Source: Ophiura sarsii
Taxonomy: Eukaryota > Echinodermata > Ophiuroidea > Amphilepidida > Ophiuridae
DNA length: 64,000 nt
Assembly (NCBI GenBank): GCA_035610835.1
Contig: CM069447.1
Coordinates: forward strand, 62,653,060 to 62,717,059
Direction: 5' to 3'
Positions 11,295 through 22,678 of the stretch are shown here, in pieces. The notes under the pieces were generated by a model. It saw only the letters and a program-made list of their open reading frames with translations. It was not told the DNA's origin and ran no database searches. Position numbers and translations under genes: made by a program. Each line of letters opens with the position of its first letter. The stretch's first letter is position 1.

Positions 11295-11525
11295 TTACTT
11301 CAAAATCATGGTTTTAGAGTATCGCTTGATTGTACCGTCTATTCTATGGTGATAGATCATTTGCCTATGCAGCTGCTACGTTATGGAACAATCTCCCAGT
11401 TAGCATTCGACGATCTTCTTCTCTCAGTATTTTCAAATCGCAACTGAAAACGCACCTTTTTGTGCTAGCTATCACGATAGCTGCACTTATAGCCTGAATT
11501 CAGAATCGATATAGCAAGTTAGCGT
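11295..11525 (+). pseudogene. LINE reverse-transcriptase C-terminal remnant, CR1/L2-like
   Basis: A short piece of family A (11295-11322) is joined to a fragment that, read from about 11345, encodes 'YGDRSFAYAAATLWNNLP' followed by a Ser-rich stretch and 'FKSQLKTHLF'. This is the well-known C-terminal signature of CR1/L2/Jockey-type LINE ORF2 proteins: a G-D-R-x-F, then LWN-x-LP, then a short segment ending in a K-x-HLF box. An in-frame stop lies just upstream (about 11331). About 45 codons survive and no catalytic motif is left. The following ~50 bp may be 3' UTR. Confidence 0.75.
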
Positions 11526-11952
11526 TATTTATAATGACTTCGAGTCACTTGGTTCAGGAAACCGTGACCAAATCGGTATAATTATCAAACGGGTCCAGCC
11601 AAATGACACTCTCATACGGGTATATTGGTTGAACGAGAAGTGTGACGCTTGGATGCTATTGTGTATTGCATCAGGGTCACTTACAAGCGCCACCGAATCC
11701 ATCTGTGTCCATGGCTTTGATTGGACGAGAGATGTGTTCAGTTGTTTAGCGCCCGGGGTGAAATTTTGAGATGTTGTCCGCAGTTGTTTGCCTAGCCTGT
11801 GTAAAGTATATTTACTCCGATAGGTAAACAAAGCGATAAATATCCACTAGCTTGTGGCAATGTAAAGAAATGGAGGGGGGGAAGCAAACTGAGAATTTTA
11901 GGCAAATATAGAATAGATTAACGCTGTCCATGCGCGCGGTTATGCACACGCA
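11526..11952. other. No recognised feature
   Basis: A 100-codon minus-strand frame (11529-11831) has no recognisable domain. The rest is unremarkable. Confidence 0.45.
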
Positions 11953-12209
11953 AAATACAATTCACAAAATGTTTCACAAACGTATTTAATTTATTGGCTT
12001 TCATCATCATATATTTCGAATCACCATGAGAAATTAATTAACATAAGTACAAGCACGTCTAGCATTGTCTAGTATTAGGTCATTTATTCTTGAGATAAGA
12101 CTTTGAAAGTTTAGAAAAGGTTTTTGCAAAATCTTTTTTATATGGCAAAACCAGGGAGGTGTAATAGGTAATATCACTCTGGTAAAACTAGCCGCATAGA
12201 AAGTGTTAA
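11953..12209 (-). mobile_element. Family B MITE, reverse orientation
   Basis: The right end reads CCGCATAGAAAGTGTTAA, the complement of the family's start. Landmarks run in reverse order: 'CACAAAATGTTTCAC', 'CACCATGAGAAATTA', 'GTCTAGTATTAGG', 'GGTTTTTGCAAAATC'. The left terminal repeat is not recognisable. Confidence 0.75.
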
Positions 12210-13187
12210 GGAAAGGCCCAAGAAAGGCTAGAAAATGGTTGACTTAATACATGATTAAGAATTCCTATTTATTATTATTATTCATTAGTTGTCCACACTG
12301 TATTAAAATACAAGTCTCACTCATAAATTTAAGGTTAGGATTGCTATCGCGCTTGAAGCAAACAAACTGATGAATAAATCATCAAATTTCAAAATATATA
12401 ATGCAGTTCTCATAAAATTAACTTATATAATTACTAGGTAATAAATACACTCTCAAAATAATGGGGGGGGGGGGGGGGCTCAAGGAAGTAACCTTAGGAA
12501 TTTTGTGAGTGCTGTAATTATTGAACTATGACTCAAATGTCTATAAAAGTACATTAGGAACACACCATTAGATACTCAGGGGTGGGGGTGTGGGCGTTGC
12601 ATGGAAGTTTAAAAAAAACCCACTTTGCCCACTATCCAGGAAAAAACAACAACTTTGCCCACCAACCAGGAAAAGAAGAAAAAAGATGACTCACCCAACT
12701 CACCCAACTCAATGTAAAGAAAAACAGTAAAACCTAAAAAAACAAAACACTGTGCCGCCTTTGCTATAAAAAAAATTTTAAAAAAATAATTTCGCCTACT
12801 TCGGTGGCCAAAAAAAAAATCCGATCGACCCCAACTTCCATGCCCCCCTCCCCCGAAAATCAAATGGTGCGTCCCTTATGTCTGTTATTTTGTTATTCAA
12901 CGAAAGCCGTTTAAAAACGATTGTACTTTTTAATTCACTATTGAGCAAATATACCTCTGACAATCTGTGTTGATTTTTACAACACTTATACCAATAAAGC
13001 CTATGGAGAGGGTGGTTCTAAAATGTTTACTCTCGTGTTTGCCAAAGATGGAGATATCGTTTATAACTGCACAAACAAATCATACTGGGTAGTTAATTTC
13101 CATTCTTTGGTAGGCTTAATGAAATAAATACAAAATTGGCGGTCGTTTTATGAGTTTTGAAGTCAATTGATTTCATGGACTGTTTGC
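12210..13187. other. Low-complexity interval without a gene
   Basis: Contains a G16 run (12463-12478) and, at about 12600-12860, A-rich/C-rich sequence with repeated 'CTTTGCCCAC' and 'CACCCAACT'. The 84-codon minus frame there is Phe/Gly-rich and follows the composition. No gene is supported. Confidence 0.5.
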
Positions 13188-13462
13188 GACATATGGGCGT
13201 AGCCAGGAGGCTTGTCATCCCGGGGGCACGAGAGTGGCGTGGGGTCCAGGGCCCACATTACATAAGGGCCCCGGCCCGGTAGGTCCTGGGACAAAGCCTC
13301 TGCTGCAGGTGATTAGGATTGGTATTGATTCCCCACGACGAGAAACGCCATAAAATTGGAGATAAGTATATAAAACCCTTTAACTCCCCTGAATTGTTAA
13401 TTGCACCCCCCCCCCCCCCCCGAATGACCCTTGGTGGGTTACCTGTAGCTACGCCGCCAATG
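13188..13462. mobile_element. MITE with 'GGCGTAGC' terminal inverted repeat
   Basis: The left edge reads ATATGGGCGTAGCCAGGAGG and the right edge GTAGCTACGCCGCCAATG, so the ends are imperfect complements. The interior has the G-rich and C-rich tracts (C16 at 13406-13421) typical of the very common CAGTGGCGTAGC type of short DNA transposon in invertebrates. A related element lies at 62571-62748. Superfamily not assigned. Confidence 0.6.
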
Positions 13463-14204
13463 AATGCACACAACAAGATCAAATGACCGTTTCATTTCTT
13501 CCAAATTTCTTTTTAATTCACGAATTGGGCAGAGCTCCAAACTGAGTAATAGCCCAAACCCTAATTGGAGGTGATTCTTGTAAATAATTAATTTTCAGAG
13601 TGTTTATAACATTAATGTGAAAGTTTCAGATTAAAAATTCAAACCAAAAAATAAAAAAATAAAAATAAAAGTACATCGTTAGTACATTATAAGTACATCT
13701 TTAAAGGATGATATCTCAGTTTGGAGTTTTCATAAAGACTATAACTGAAAAATTATATAACTCCGCTTAAAAAAAGAGTACCATTGTTAAGCGGAAGATC
13801 TCTACTACAATAATCAAATACAAGCTCAATGTTGATATCTTGCCTAATTGTGTCTGATTTTCACATATATACAGTACGGACAACTACTGCAAATTTGTCT
13901 TCATATTCATTACTTGATATCATGCCCAAATTTGCCAATACGTCCACTGCCTGCTCTTGTGCCAATACTGATTACCCAATTACATGTCATTATTCTACCA
14001 AATGCTTTCCTAAAAAATATCAAAGTCTTTCATTTGTACTAGCACTTCCCCTTTAAAGGTTTTTTTATTATCAAGCACTTCAGCCCAATAAGGTCCTGAT
14101 CAAGTTGCCATACAAACTCCGGTGCAATAGAATATTTCTTCTTTATAATTATCATGTTTTAATGTTGTAAAAACAAATAATACACTGACTGCAGGGTGAC
14201 GTTC
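13463..14204. other. No recognised feature
   Basis: AT-rich sequence. Overlapping 64-75 codon frames at 13829-14056 lack any domain and are judged to be chance. Confidence 0.45.
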
Positions 14205-14510
14205 TGGAACCTCTCCCCTCAGTCTAGGCTCTCTCGCCATCATTGATCATATTGACTTTTTATCGTTTGGAATTGTGCCGGTCACAACAATGCAAATTTT
14301 TAATGACATTCTATATTTGTACATTTGTCCTGCTATATAATTGTTCTTTATATTTTACATTTGTTATTCATGGTAGTTGCTTGACTTATATTATGATGTG
14401 TATTGATAGTTTTTTGATAATTATTCTTTTTTAATGTATTTTTATCTTTTGGATGGGGCCTTTTGCTTGTAAAGCGCCCAGTGACCAATGTTTTGGGCGC
14501 TATATAAATA

Positions 14511-14549
<39 letters not shown>

Positions 14550-14552
14550 TAA
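14205..14552 (+). mobile_element. LINE 3' end with (TTA)n tail
   Basis: The segment ends with 'GTAAAGCGCCCAGTGACCA', then 'GGGCGCTATATAAATAC' and about ten ATT triplets (to about 14550). A short GGGCGC hairpin, a TATAAATA box and a trinucleotide tail form the typical 3' terminus of L2/CR1-like LINEs in aquatic animals. The preceding T-rich 200 bp is probably 3' UTR. No ORF2 sequence is present. Confidence 0.65.
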
Positions 14553-15045
14553 AGAGACAGACGACGCTGGACACGGGCATATTCACGAGTATTTAGGTTA
14601 AAATATGCGAACGAGGTTACGTGATCAAGTGAATGGAACGAATGCTTAACAACGGTTTAAATTCAAAAAATGATACTGACACTGCGGGTGGTTAGCCACC
14701 CACAACGGTTCTAAACCTATGATGAATTTTTCAAAAAGATTAGATCAACATTCGCGATTACGTGTTATTCCAATACGAATTCAAAATTTAGGTTTTCGCG
14801 TGTCCATCGTCGTCTGTAAAGAGATGTGTTGAAGGCTGCGCCCTCAATTGGGATAAAAACCGGGATTTTTTACATTTTTACAATTGTATTACATACTCAA
14901 ACTTACGGATGTAAGGATTAAGACAAATCAATTGTCTTTAAAAACGTCGTTTCAAAATATTCTAACTCCGGCTTGGACAGCATTTTATGGTCATTGGTAA
15001 ATAAAGACATTCAATAAGTATTCTTTGCCACCATAATCGGGAACT

Positions 15046-15136
15046 GTCACTGTGGCCGAGAGGTCAAGGCGGTGGTCTAATGACTTGTATTAGCTATGAA
15101 AACTTATACGCGTGAGTTCGAATCTCAATGGGGTCA
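15046..15136 (+). tRNA. tRNA-like sequence with A and B boxes (class II, degenerate)
   Basis: The segment has TGGCCGAGAGG (A box, starting 15053) and GAGTTCGAATCTC (B box, about 15114-15126), spaced as in tRNA-Leu/Ser with a long variable arm. It is followed by a T-rich stretch that could stop RNA polymerase III. The T arm pairs well, but the acceptor and anticodon stems are poor. A functional tRNA is therefore unlikely; a tRNA pseudogene or the head of a SINE is more probable. Confidence 0.5.
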
Positions 15137-15226
15137 CTTTTTCTATTTCTTTATTTTTGTAACAAATGACGTTGTTTTATCAGTTTAAACATTGGACATT
15201 TTATTTATTACTATACAAATGCTTTT

Positions 15227-15415
15227 TTCAAGAAGCGCGGCGCGGAGTAAAAATATTTTTTCACTCTAAATTCACTGTAAAACCATGATTTTGAAGTAAT
15301 TGGGAATCGTATCGCTCTGTTGTTAGGGATGTTCATGTCATTGACTAATAGAGGGCGCCCTTTGTTTGAAAATGTGGTTGCAAAATATGTGGAAAAGTCC
15401 ATGTTTACCTCTTTA
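15227..15415. mobile_element. Family A MITE, diverged right-arm fragment
   Basis: Carries 'CACTCTAAATTCACT', 'AAAACCATGATTTTGA', 'GGAATCGTATCGCTCTGT' and 'AATAGAGGGCGC' in family order. The outer end is mutated. It is more diverged than the complete copies. Confidence 0.75.
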
Positions 15416-15714
15416 AAATCCAGCGGAGTAGTAGTAGTACGAAGAAAGCTGGGATGTATTCACTGATGTCTAAATAACCACACACAAGCAACTGGACAAC
15501 AAAAAAGTATAGCCCAAAATAGCTAAAATAGTTTAAAATTTGCATGACTTGACCAGTTTTTAGCAATATAAGGCAAACTACTTGTGGTTATAACTTTGTT
15601 ATTATTTAACCTGCAGACATGGTTGAACCATCATTTTTTAGAGAAAGGTACTTTGTTTCCATGTATTCCATTTTTTAAAGAGATACTGTTATTGTTAATA
15701 TGTTATGATCATGC

Positions 15715-15855
15715 CTAGCTCTGTAACTCAAAATATATTTATGATTTATGATCAGAAATGTAAATCTGCAAGAAAATGTACTTTCTAAAAAAAATAATGA
15801 ATAGAGGGCGCCCGGAAAAGATCACATAATATGCTCCCTAATAATATGCATTTAA
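15715..15855. mobile_element. Family A MITE, outer right-arm fragment
   Basis: Contains 'GCTCTGTAACTCA', 'GATTTATGATCAGAAATG', 'AATAGAGGGCGC' and 'GATCACATAATATGC'. Only the outer half of the right arm is left. Confidence 0.8.
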
Positions 15856-15912
15856 GATCATCTTATTCACGCCTTATATTCAGGTTACATGAATGACTTA
15901 CAGATCACATCT

Positions 15913-16139
15913 TTAACACTTTCCACGTGGCTCTTAGTTACCATATACAAAACAAGATTTTTCAGAAACCTTCCCCAATTTTCAATGTCTATCCTAAGGA
16001 TTACTGAATCAATACTAGGCATGTCTGTACTTATTTCAATGCATTTCACATGGTGATTCTAAATATGGTAATGAAATTCAACAATTTTGACATATTTGAA
16101 ACATTTGTGTACTGTGTACTGCCGCGTGGAAAGGGTAAC
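15913..16139 (+). mobile_element. Family B MITE, near-complete
   Basis: Runs from TTAACACTTTCCACGTGG to TGCCGCGTGGAAAGGGTAAC, with all interior landmarks. About 227 bp. The right border is mutated from TTAA. Confidence 0.85.
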
Positions 16140-16896
16140 ACCTTTATTATAATGACCGTTAAACAGGTGTTTTTCTAACATTCCATCGATGGTTTGGGTG
16201 TGTAATAATTTCGTCTACTTTTTTACTTTTGTAAATTTGCAATTTTTATTCCTGTATATTTGTCCAGATTTTTTCCTCTTTGTTTTGCCTTTTTTCTCGT
16301 ATAATTATGCCATTGAAAGGCATGCATAATTGAGTGTTACAGACACTTTTTGATATCGGGTTTGCATGCGCGACACCATTTAGGGGTTCCGAATGGTTTA
16401 ATGCTTTACGCCGTTATAGGGTCCATTGGTGTATGGTGTTCAAGTGACTCTCTGGCCCCGAGCATTCTGAAAGCAACAGTTAATAAGATGGTAGAGGAAG
16501 CGCTACTTGAAATGGTACAGGGTCTCTATCCGCATTTTAAGTAATATAATCGTTCCGCAAATTAGATCAAATCCGCGATTATGTCTTCCCAAATGAGAGG
16601 CTAAATCTTGCGCTACGTTTATTTTATATAATTAATGTTTGTATTTATCTTAACGTTTGAACTCTGAAATTTTATTAAATTGCACTACAAAATTAAAATT
16701 TTAATCCAGGATTTGAATTTTAAGAAGAGAAAGGAAAATCCACATCTCCATTGTATTTTGTAAACCTCAAGAGCAGCTTTCAAGCATGAAACTTTTAAGA
16801 AGGAGGAAGTCATACTTCAAATCATAAAAGGATTCGCGTTATTAACAAGAAATGCAACCGCCTCGTTCAGCCGGATGGTTACATAAATATGGTGGT
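16140..16896. other. No recognised feature
   Basis: A 64-codon frame at 16350-16544 (+) has no identifiable domain. Composition is AT-rich. Confidence 0.45.
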
Positions 16897-16927
<31 letters not shown>

Positions 16928-16938
16928 GGGGGTGGGGG
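16897..16938. repeat. Poly-G tract
   Basis: About 30 consecutive G followed by a TGGGGG-type run. It could form G-quadruplexes and its length is likely unstable or mis-assembled. The overlapping Gly-rich and Pro-rich reading frames are artefacts of the tract. Confidence 0.9.
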
Positions 16939-17161
16939 TTGAGGAAGGGAAGTACACGAATTATTTTGACGGTGGGGCCTCCGAAGCTCCGAAGCTCCGA
17001 AGCGGCATTTTCAGAGTTGAGAGCTTTGAAACCTGAAAAATATGTTAATTTCATTTTCAGTGCTTACGCGATTTCCTTGAATTTCTAATCATTTTGCTGT
17101 GGGTTTTCCCACAAATGTGCAACATATTTATAACATCTCCCTATTCCTTGCCAAAAAGGAC

Positions 17162-17325
17162 CCTATCGGACCACATATCCCAGTATAGCTTGCATACCTG
17201 ACACCTATCGGACCACATATCCCAGTATAGCTTGCAAACCTGACACCTATCGGACCACATATCCCAGTATAGCTTGCATGACACCTATCGGACCACATAT
17301 CCCAGTATTAGCTTGCATACTGACA
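17162..17325 (+). repeat. Minisatellite, 42-bp unit, four copies
   Basis: The unit contains 'CCTATCGGACCACATATCCC' and 'AGTATAGCTTGCATACCTG'. Copies 1 and 2 start at 17162 and 17204. Later copies have small deletions and an extra T. High identity suggests a recent origin. Confidence 0.9.
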
Positions 17326-17604
17326 CTCAAAATATGATTGTATAACATTAATACAAATCATATTGCTTAGTTTTATTCTACAGATTAATTGCTGTTATAA
17401 TTTTACCTAAGAATTTAACATTTCAGAAAAAATATCCTACTAGAATTAAATTAAGGTTACCTAATTAATATCTTATTATTATTATTTCTTCATACCCATC
17501 CAAACCCAAGCACCCCTCATTTTACCGACTGCTAAACAAGCATCTAAAACCTGAGAAATAGTCCTGTCATTTTCCCCCCAAAACTCCGAATCAATCTACC
17601 ACAC

Positions 17605-17990
17605 ATAGGGAGTGTGAATTTCAAATGGAGTTGCCGGCATCATTGACTCCATCTTGAAATCTCCACTCCCTGTGTGGAAGATTATAGTCATGTCTTCCAT
17701 ATAGCAGGCCTTTTATGGCAAAAGAATGTATCTTATATGTAGTTTTCTAACAGTATACTTCCTTTTAACATGATCAAAGTTAGCTTTTTTCTCCATAAAT
17801 CATGTAGTGTAAAAGGCAGTATATTACTTTTATTGTCTTTACAAGTTGCAACCTTTTCCTAAGTGAGGATTATTGAACCAAGTTAACACAATCCATGTTA
17901 AAAGGAAGTATATCATTAGGAAAGTACATATAAGATACATCCTTTTGCCATAAAAGGGCTGAATTAGGTGGATGCATTTCAAATGGAATA
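17605..17990. repeat. Dispersed repeat split by a fold-back insertion
   Basis: The flanks 17605-17702 and 17967-17990 together match the uninterrupted copy at 10580-10740 ('GTCATGTCTTCCATA' on the left, 'ATTTCAAATGGAATA' on the right). The intervening ~264 bp is a separate fold-back. Confidence 0.7.
17703..17966. mobile_element. Fold-back MITE (~80 bp arms)
   Basis: The left arm begins 'GGCCTTTTATGGCAAAAGAA' and the right arm ends 'CCTTTTGCCATAAAAGGGC'. Both also share 'TGTATCTTATATGTA' and 'ACTTCCTTTTAACATG' as complements. The loop is about 100 bp with no ORF. Its position inside another repeat makes it the younger of the two. Confidence 0.8.
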
Positions 17991-18614
17991 TATGTTATTA
18001 GTGTCCCTTGATCAATCGACATTATCTTCAGAGACCAGCAAAGAGAGGCTTACTCTAGTTGTATTGATCAATTGCCATGGTGACCTATTTCTGTATGTTA
18101 TTCTTTATGATTTCCCAGGATCTTCATTTATATTTAATAAGACCATTTTGATTCTCCCATCAACATCGGTGGTTCTATAGCTGGCATGTATTAGACGTAT
18201 TCTTTGTGTTCTGTCTGAATCTCACGTGGGTGGGTAGATGAATCTTGTTTAACGCATCGTCGCTGTTCTGTCAATCTCCATCTGGCCCTTCAGCATGTAT
18301 AAAGTAATACTTCCTATGTAAAACCATTATGTTCAAGGGCCAAAAACACATCTATCAACACCTTGTACATATTGCTGTTGCCCCTGAACATGTATAAAGC
18401 AGCACTTTCTACGCATAACCGTTAAGCAGTAGGCCTACCGTTGGGCAGTTTTACTTTATACATGTTGCAGGGACGGGGAAAACATAAGAGGTTTTATGTT
18501 TAACAGGACAGCGACGACTTTGAAAAGAATGCTACGTTTTATCTCCACAAAAAAGGAGCACGTAATAATAATGATATAGTGGTTTTCCAAAAACATTTTC
18601 TTAAGGATCTACAC

Positions 18615-19911
18615 TTAAAGGTATATTATGTGATCTTTTCCAGGGAACGCCCTCAACATCGAAACAAAATTGAAAGCAGATTTTCTTGCAGATTTACATT
18701 TCTGATCATAAATCGTACATACAGTCCAAGTCACAGGGCGATACAATTCTTAATTACTTCAAAATCATGGTTTTAGAGTGAAAATAAACTGTCGGGTTAC
18801 TCTCTAAATTTGAAAGATTAAAATTTAAATCTAAAAGATTAACTTTTTAATCTATTTCGGATTGTCCTGAAGGACAAATCTATTAGGATTAAAAAGTAAT
18901 CTTTTCTTGGATTACTTTTTTTTAATCTTTAAAAAGATTACATCAATTATAATCAAATTGGATTAAAAACTAATCAGTTATGGATTAACTTTAAATCTCT
19001 TTTAGATTACCTCACACTTTGACAGCACTATATAAAAGAAAATCCGTTATAATCAAATTGGATTAAAAACTAATCAGTTATGGATTAACTTTAAATCTCT
19101 TTTAGATTTTGTATTAGATTGGTTATTCTAATTTGTAAGTCGGGAAACACGAGGTCAAGAAAACCTGTATAACGGCTTTAAACATCGTGTTTATTACTTC
19201 ATAAAAACAAATAATGTGCTTCTAATATACAGTATGAACAATCACTGCCTGCCATCAAGCAGTGACGTCTTGAATTCTTTTGGTTAGATATGTACCTATA
19301 CTATCCTACGAATCGACTTTCCATGGTGTTATTCATGTTAGTTGTGAGATGATTTTTGCCTAATTTAGACGCCGGCATTGTGAGACATGTTTTCCAAATA
19401 GTCTTTAATCAAATCTGATTGTAGATAAGTGTCTGCCATCTCCATGATCTGTGTCGCTTCGCTATGCTCCGTCGCGTCGCTTACCGAAAGAAAGATTTCG
19501 ATTTAAAAAAATCAGTCTACACATTTTAAGTATTTTCATTGGTTGAAACTTTGTATACTTTCAAATGGATATTTCGATTACTTAAATGCGCGCGAATTTG
19601 TCGATTTGTAAACCATTTCGGATTGACAACGACAATAAATAATCAAAATAGATTTTAAAAATTTGTAATCGCTCCATAGATTATTATTTTTAATCTCTCG
19701 AATTTAGAGAGTACCGACAACTTATATTACTCTAGTCTAAATTCACTCTAAAACCATGATTTTGAGGTAATTAGGAATCGTATCGCTCTGTAACTTGGAA
19801 TGTATGTACGATTTATGATCAGATATGTAAATCTGCAAGAAAATCACCTTTCTAAAAAATAATCATGAATAGAGGGCGCTCCCTGGAAAAGATCACATAA
19901 TATGCCTTTAA
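18615..19911. mobile_element. Family A MITE interrupted at its centre by another element
   Basis: The left arm (18615-18796) runs from TTAAAGGTATATTATGTGAT to AAATAAACTGTCGG. The right arm (19713-19911) runs from the complementary CCGACA to CATAATATGCCTTTAA. The halves would rejoin into a standard ~380 bp copy, so the 914 bp between them is a later insertion into the hairpin tip. Confidence 0.85.
18799..19712. mobile_element. Nested 914-bp element with ACTCTCTAAATT termini
   Basis: Ends are ACTCTCTAAATTTGAAAGAT on the left and TAATCTCTCGAATTTAGAGAGT on the right, an imperfect inverted repeat of about 25 bp. The interior is rich in 'GGATTA' and 'TAATCT' and contains a ~60-bp direct duplication (about 18948-19008 and 19049-19107, with 'AAACTAATCAGTTATGGA'). 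No transposase frame is visible, so it is non-autonomous and of unknown superfamily. Confidence 0.75.
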
Positions 19912-20254
19912 AGAAAAAAACATTTGTAACTAATTCTAAGTTCAGCTTCATGGAATGACCCTAGTCTAAAGGTTGACGAGGAGGGTGTGGCGGGGTGAAG
20001 ATTGAATTATGAGTTGTTAGAAATTAATTAGTGTCTAATTAGGGCCCTCATTAATATTATGTAAATTGAATTTAGCAAAAACGTAACTGTGCATTTGCAG
20101 CATGTACGTTATACATGTTGCAGGGCCGGTAAAAACAAATTTCAATACCATAGCTCTTCTGGAAACCTATTAAAACTTAACTTTGCATATTTGTGAATAA
20201 ATAATTAGCCTAGTTCGAAACTTATTTTGCAACACGAAAGAAAAAAGAATGACC

Positions 20255-20637
20255 TTAAAGGTATATTATGTGGTCTTTCCAGGGGACGCCCTCAACATCG
20301 AAAAAAAAAATTGAAAGAAGATTTTCTTGCAGATTTACATTTCTGATCATAAATCGTATATACATTCCAAGTTACAGGGCGATACGATTCTTAATTACTT
20401 CAAAATCATGATTTTAGAGTGAAAATAAACTGTCGGATAATCCGACAGTTTATTATTTTCACTCTAAATTCACTCTAAAACCATGATTTTGAGGTAATTA
20501 GGAATCGTATCGCTCTGTAACTTGGAATGTATGTATGATTTATGATCAGAAATGTAAATCTGCAAGAAAATCTACTTTCTAAAAAAAATAATGAATAGAG
20601 GGCGCTCTCTGGAAAAGATCACATAATATGCCTTTAA
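20255..20637. mobile_element. Family A MITE, complete copy
   Basis: Runs from TTAAAGGTATATTATGTGGT to CATAATATGCCTTTAA, with its palindrome centre 'CTGTCGGATAATCCGACAG' near 20429-20447. Very similar to the copy at 6785, which implies relatively recent activity of the family. Confidence 0.9.
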
Positions 20638-21718
20638 ATCCGAAACTGGATGACCGGTTGAAAAAAGGATTAAAGTCTTGTAATCTAGACGGCAAGGGCT
20701 ATAAAATATGTACATATAAGTAAAAAGACTTAAGCCAATGCTTTTATTATGAAATAGCGCTGTTTACCTTAATCTAGCATCCTTAATCAAGGCAATATAG
20801 TTCTGAGGTAACGTATGTTATTATTGTGGATTAACGATGGTACTGTAACGACAAGGACGTCAAAACAAACCAACATAATGTCCTGAATATTTAAGCGAAA
20901 TGAGCAACAAATTATCTATATGGATTCAAATCTACTCAAGATTTGTTACTGATCCGTGATACGTACTGCTAGAAATAGCTTGTACGTCAGTACGTGCTAT
21001 TTGTATCGCCACTTATTATTTAATGAAACCGCCGTTACTATGGCAACACTATTTGTAGCAATTTGTTATTTTGCCATTCATACACACCTGTCTGCGTTGA
21101 TGGATTAGTCTTGAATTAAGACTTAACTTGTTACACAATGCAATACAATATATTACTTTTGAATGTAGAAGACTTGACACAAGTCTATAACGGACATCGG
21201 TGTCCTCGGTTTAATAACCTAAATGATGATAATTATGAAGATTTGTTTCGATTTTCTTCAATTTCTTATCGGGAAATGAGCGAGATTTGTTAGTGAGCAT
21301 CATCACGAAAATGGTTGTTTACTTAATTATGTTCATTTAATCAACAGCTGTTATTGATGCAGGCCCTGGATTGAGCTGAGCAACCTTTGAATCATTTTTT
21401 TCCAGGAAATTTTCATAACGTTGCAGCGTTTTCTAGCTATACAGGTAACATTTACTTCGTATAAAATACATCAGATCAAATGAATTGAATTGAATGACCC
21501 ATTCTAATAACGTATTGCGTCATTTTGAACATGTTGATAGATATATATAAATTCTAAGGTTGACATGTAGGGCGCCCTCTAGCGGTCTAGCCGGCAACAA
21601 TATAAAAATCCTATGCCAATTTCTTTGATAACATGTAAGATATTTTGCCAATTTTATAACAAAATAGTCAAATGTGAATATGTGATGTATTTTGAGGGCT
21701 AATAATAATCCACAATTA
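20638..21718. other. No recognised feature
   Basis: AT-rich sequence without supported genes or repeats shared within the window. Confidence 0.5.
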
Positions 21719-22235
21719 TACAGGGTGAGTCCAAATAAACTTTGACCCAAGGTAAATTAAATATTTAAAATATTTCTTACCAGAATATAAAGGCAACCAA
21801 TGCCTGAATCAATAGCAGCATATATTTCTCATGTTTCTTATTTCATCAAAAAGAAATACGCAATTTCATGATGCTGTTATCTAGTTATGACTATTTCGGT
21901 AAAGGTACTGTATGTTTGAAACCGAAAACAAAATATTGAGTATAGCATGGTATTTATGAATAAGGGGATACATGGGATACGATAGCTAATAATACCACAA
22001 ATCAAATCAAATTTTAACTTTGTTCAGATATTATTTTTATACATTATATGCGATATAATGTCAAAACATTGTCATCATTTTGTGAATTCAGCAAAGCAAA
22101 GATAAAATCAGTCTTTTAGTGATAATCGGACTGGAGTGTGGACCGTTATTCGATATTGAAATTCAATAGAGCTTATTAGAGAAAACATCAAAAATATTGT
22201 TCGGTTTTCTATAATGTAAAATGTTATCTAAATTA
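21719..22235 (+). mobile_element. TACAGGGTG-ended element, copy 1
   Basis: Begins TACAGGGTGAGTCCAAATAA. Interior blocks 'CAGAATAT.AAGGCAA', 'GGTAAAG', 'TTTGAAACCGAA.ACAAA' and 'GAGTGTGGACCGTT' are shared with 30650-31285. No right inverted terminus is seen. TACAGGGTG ends preceded by TA are typical of non-autonomous mariner/Tc1-like elements. Non-coding. Confidence 0.65.
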
Positions 22236-22678
22236 CCTTGCCAGAACATATGAAACCAAAAGTAGAGTAAAAACAAACAAGTACACATACCCCCCCCCCC
22301 CCGACTAACAAATAGCCCAACAAACAAACACCCCTCCCCCTAACAAACAAACAAGCACCAAAACAAACAGACATGTTTTAAACTATTTTCTGTACTCACT
22401 TCAACTCAAACGATAAATACCACATGCTCATTTCTCCGAAGAATATCTCTTGCGTTAGTAACCGTTCATATTAAATATCGTTATTACTTCTTGCGCTGTG
22501 ATTAAGTTGTTATGCACCTCAGGCGAAATACTAACACGTACTTTTAAAAGCCACAAGATCCAAGTTTCTCCATTAGCTATAAGATGTTAGATGTTTAATT
22601 ATATTATAATCTACCATTTCACATTTGCTCTCTCTTGTGGAAAAAGGCCATATCTACAATAGCTGATAATTCTCTATG
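22236..22678. other. C/A-rich low-complexity patch, otherwise nothing
   Basis: At about 22270-22380 a C12 run and repeated AAACAAAC/CCCC blocks form a purine-poor tract. The rest is featureless. Confidence 0.55.

Noticed and set aside
12609..12863. Phe/Gly-rich 84-codon minus frame
   Set aside because: Composition follows A-rich and C-rich low-complexity DNA; no motif is recognisable.
16842..17088. Gly-rich (+) and Pro-rich (-) proteins over the poly-G tract
   Set aside because: Both come from translating a homopolymer; there is no codon or domain evidence on either side.
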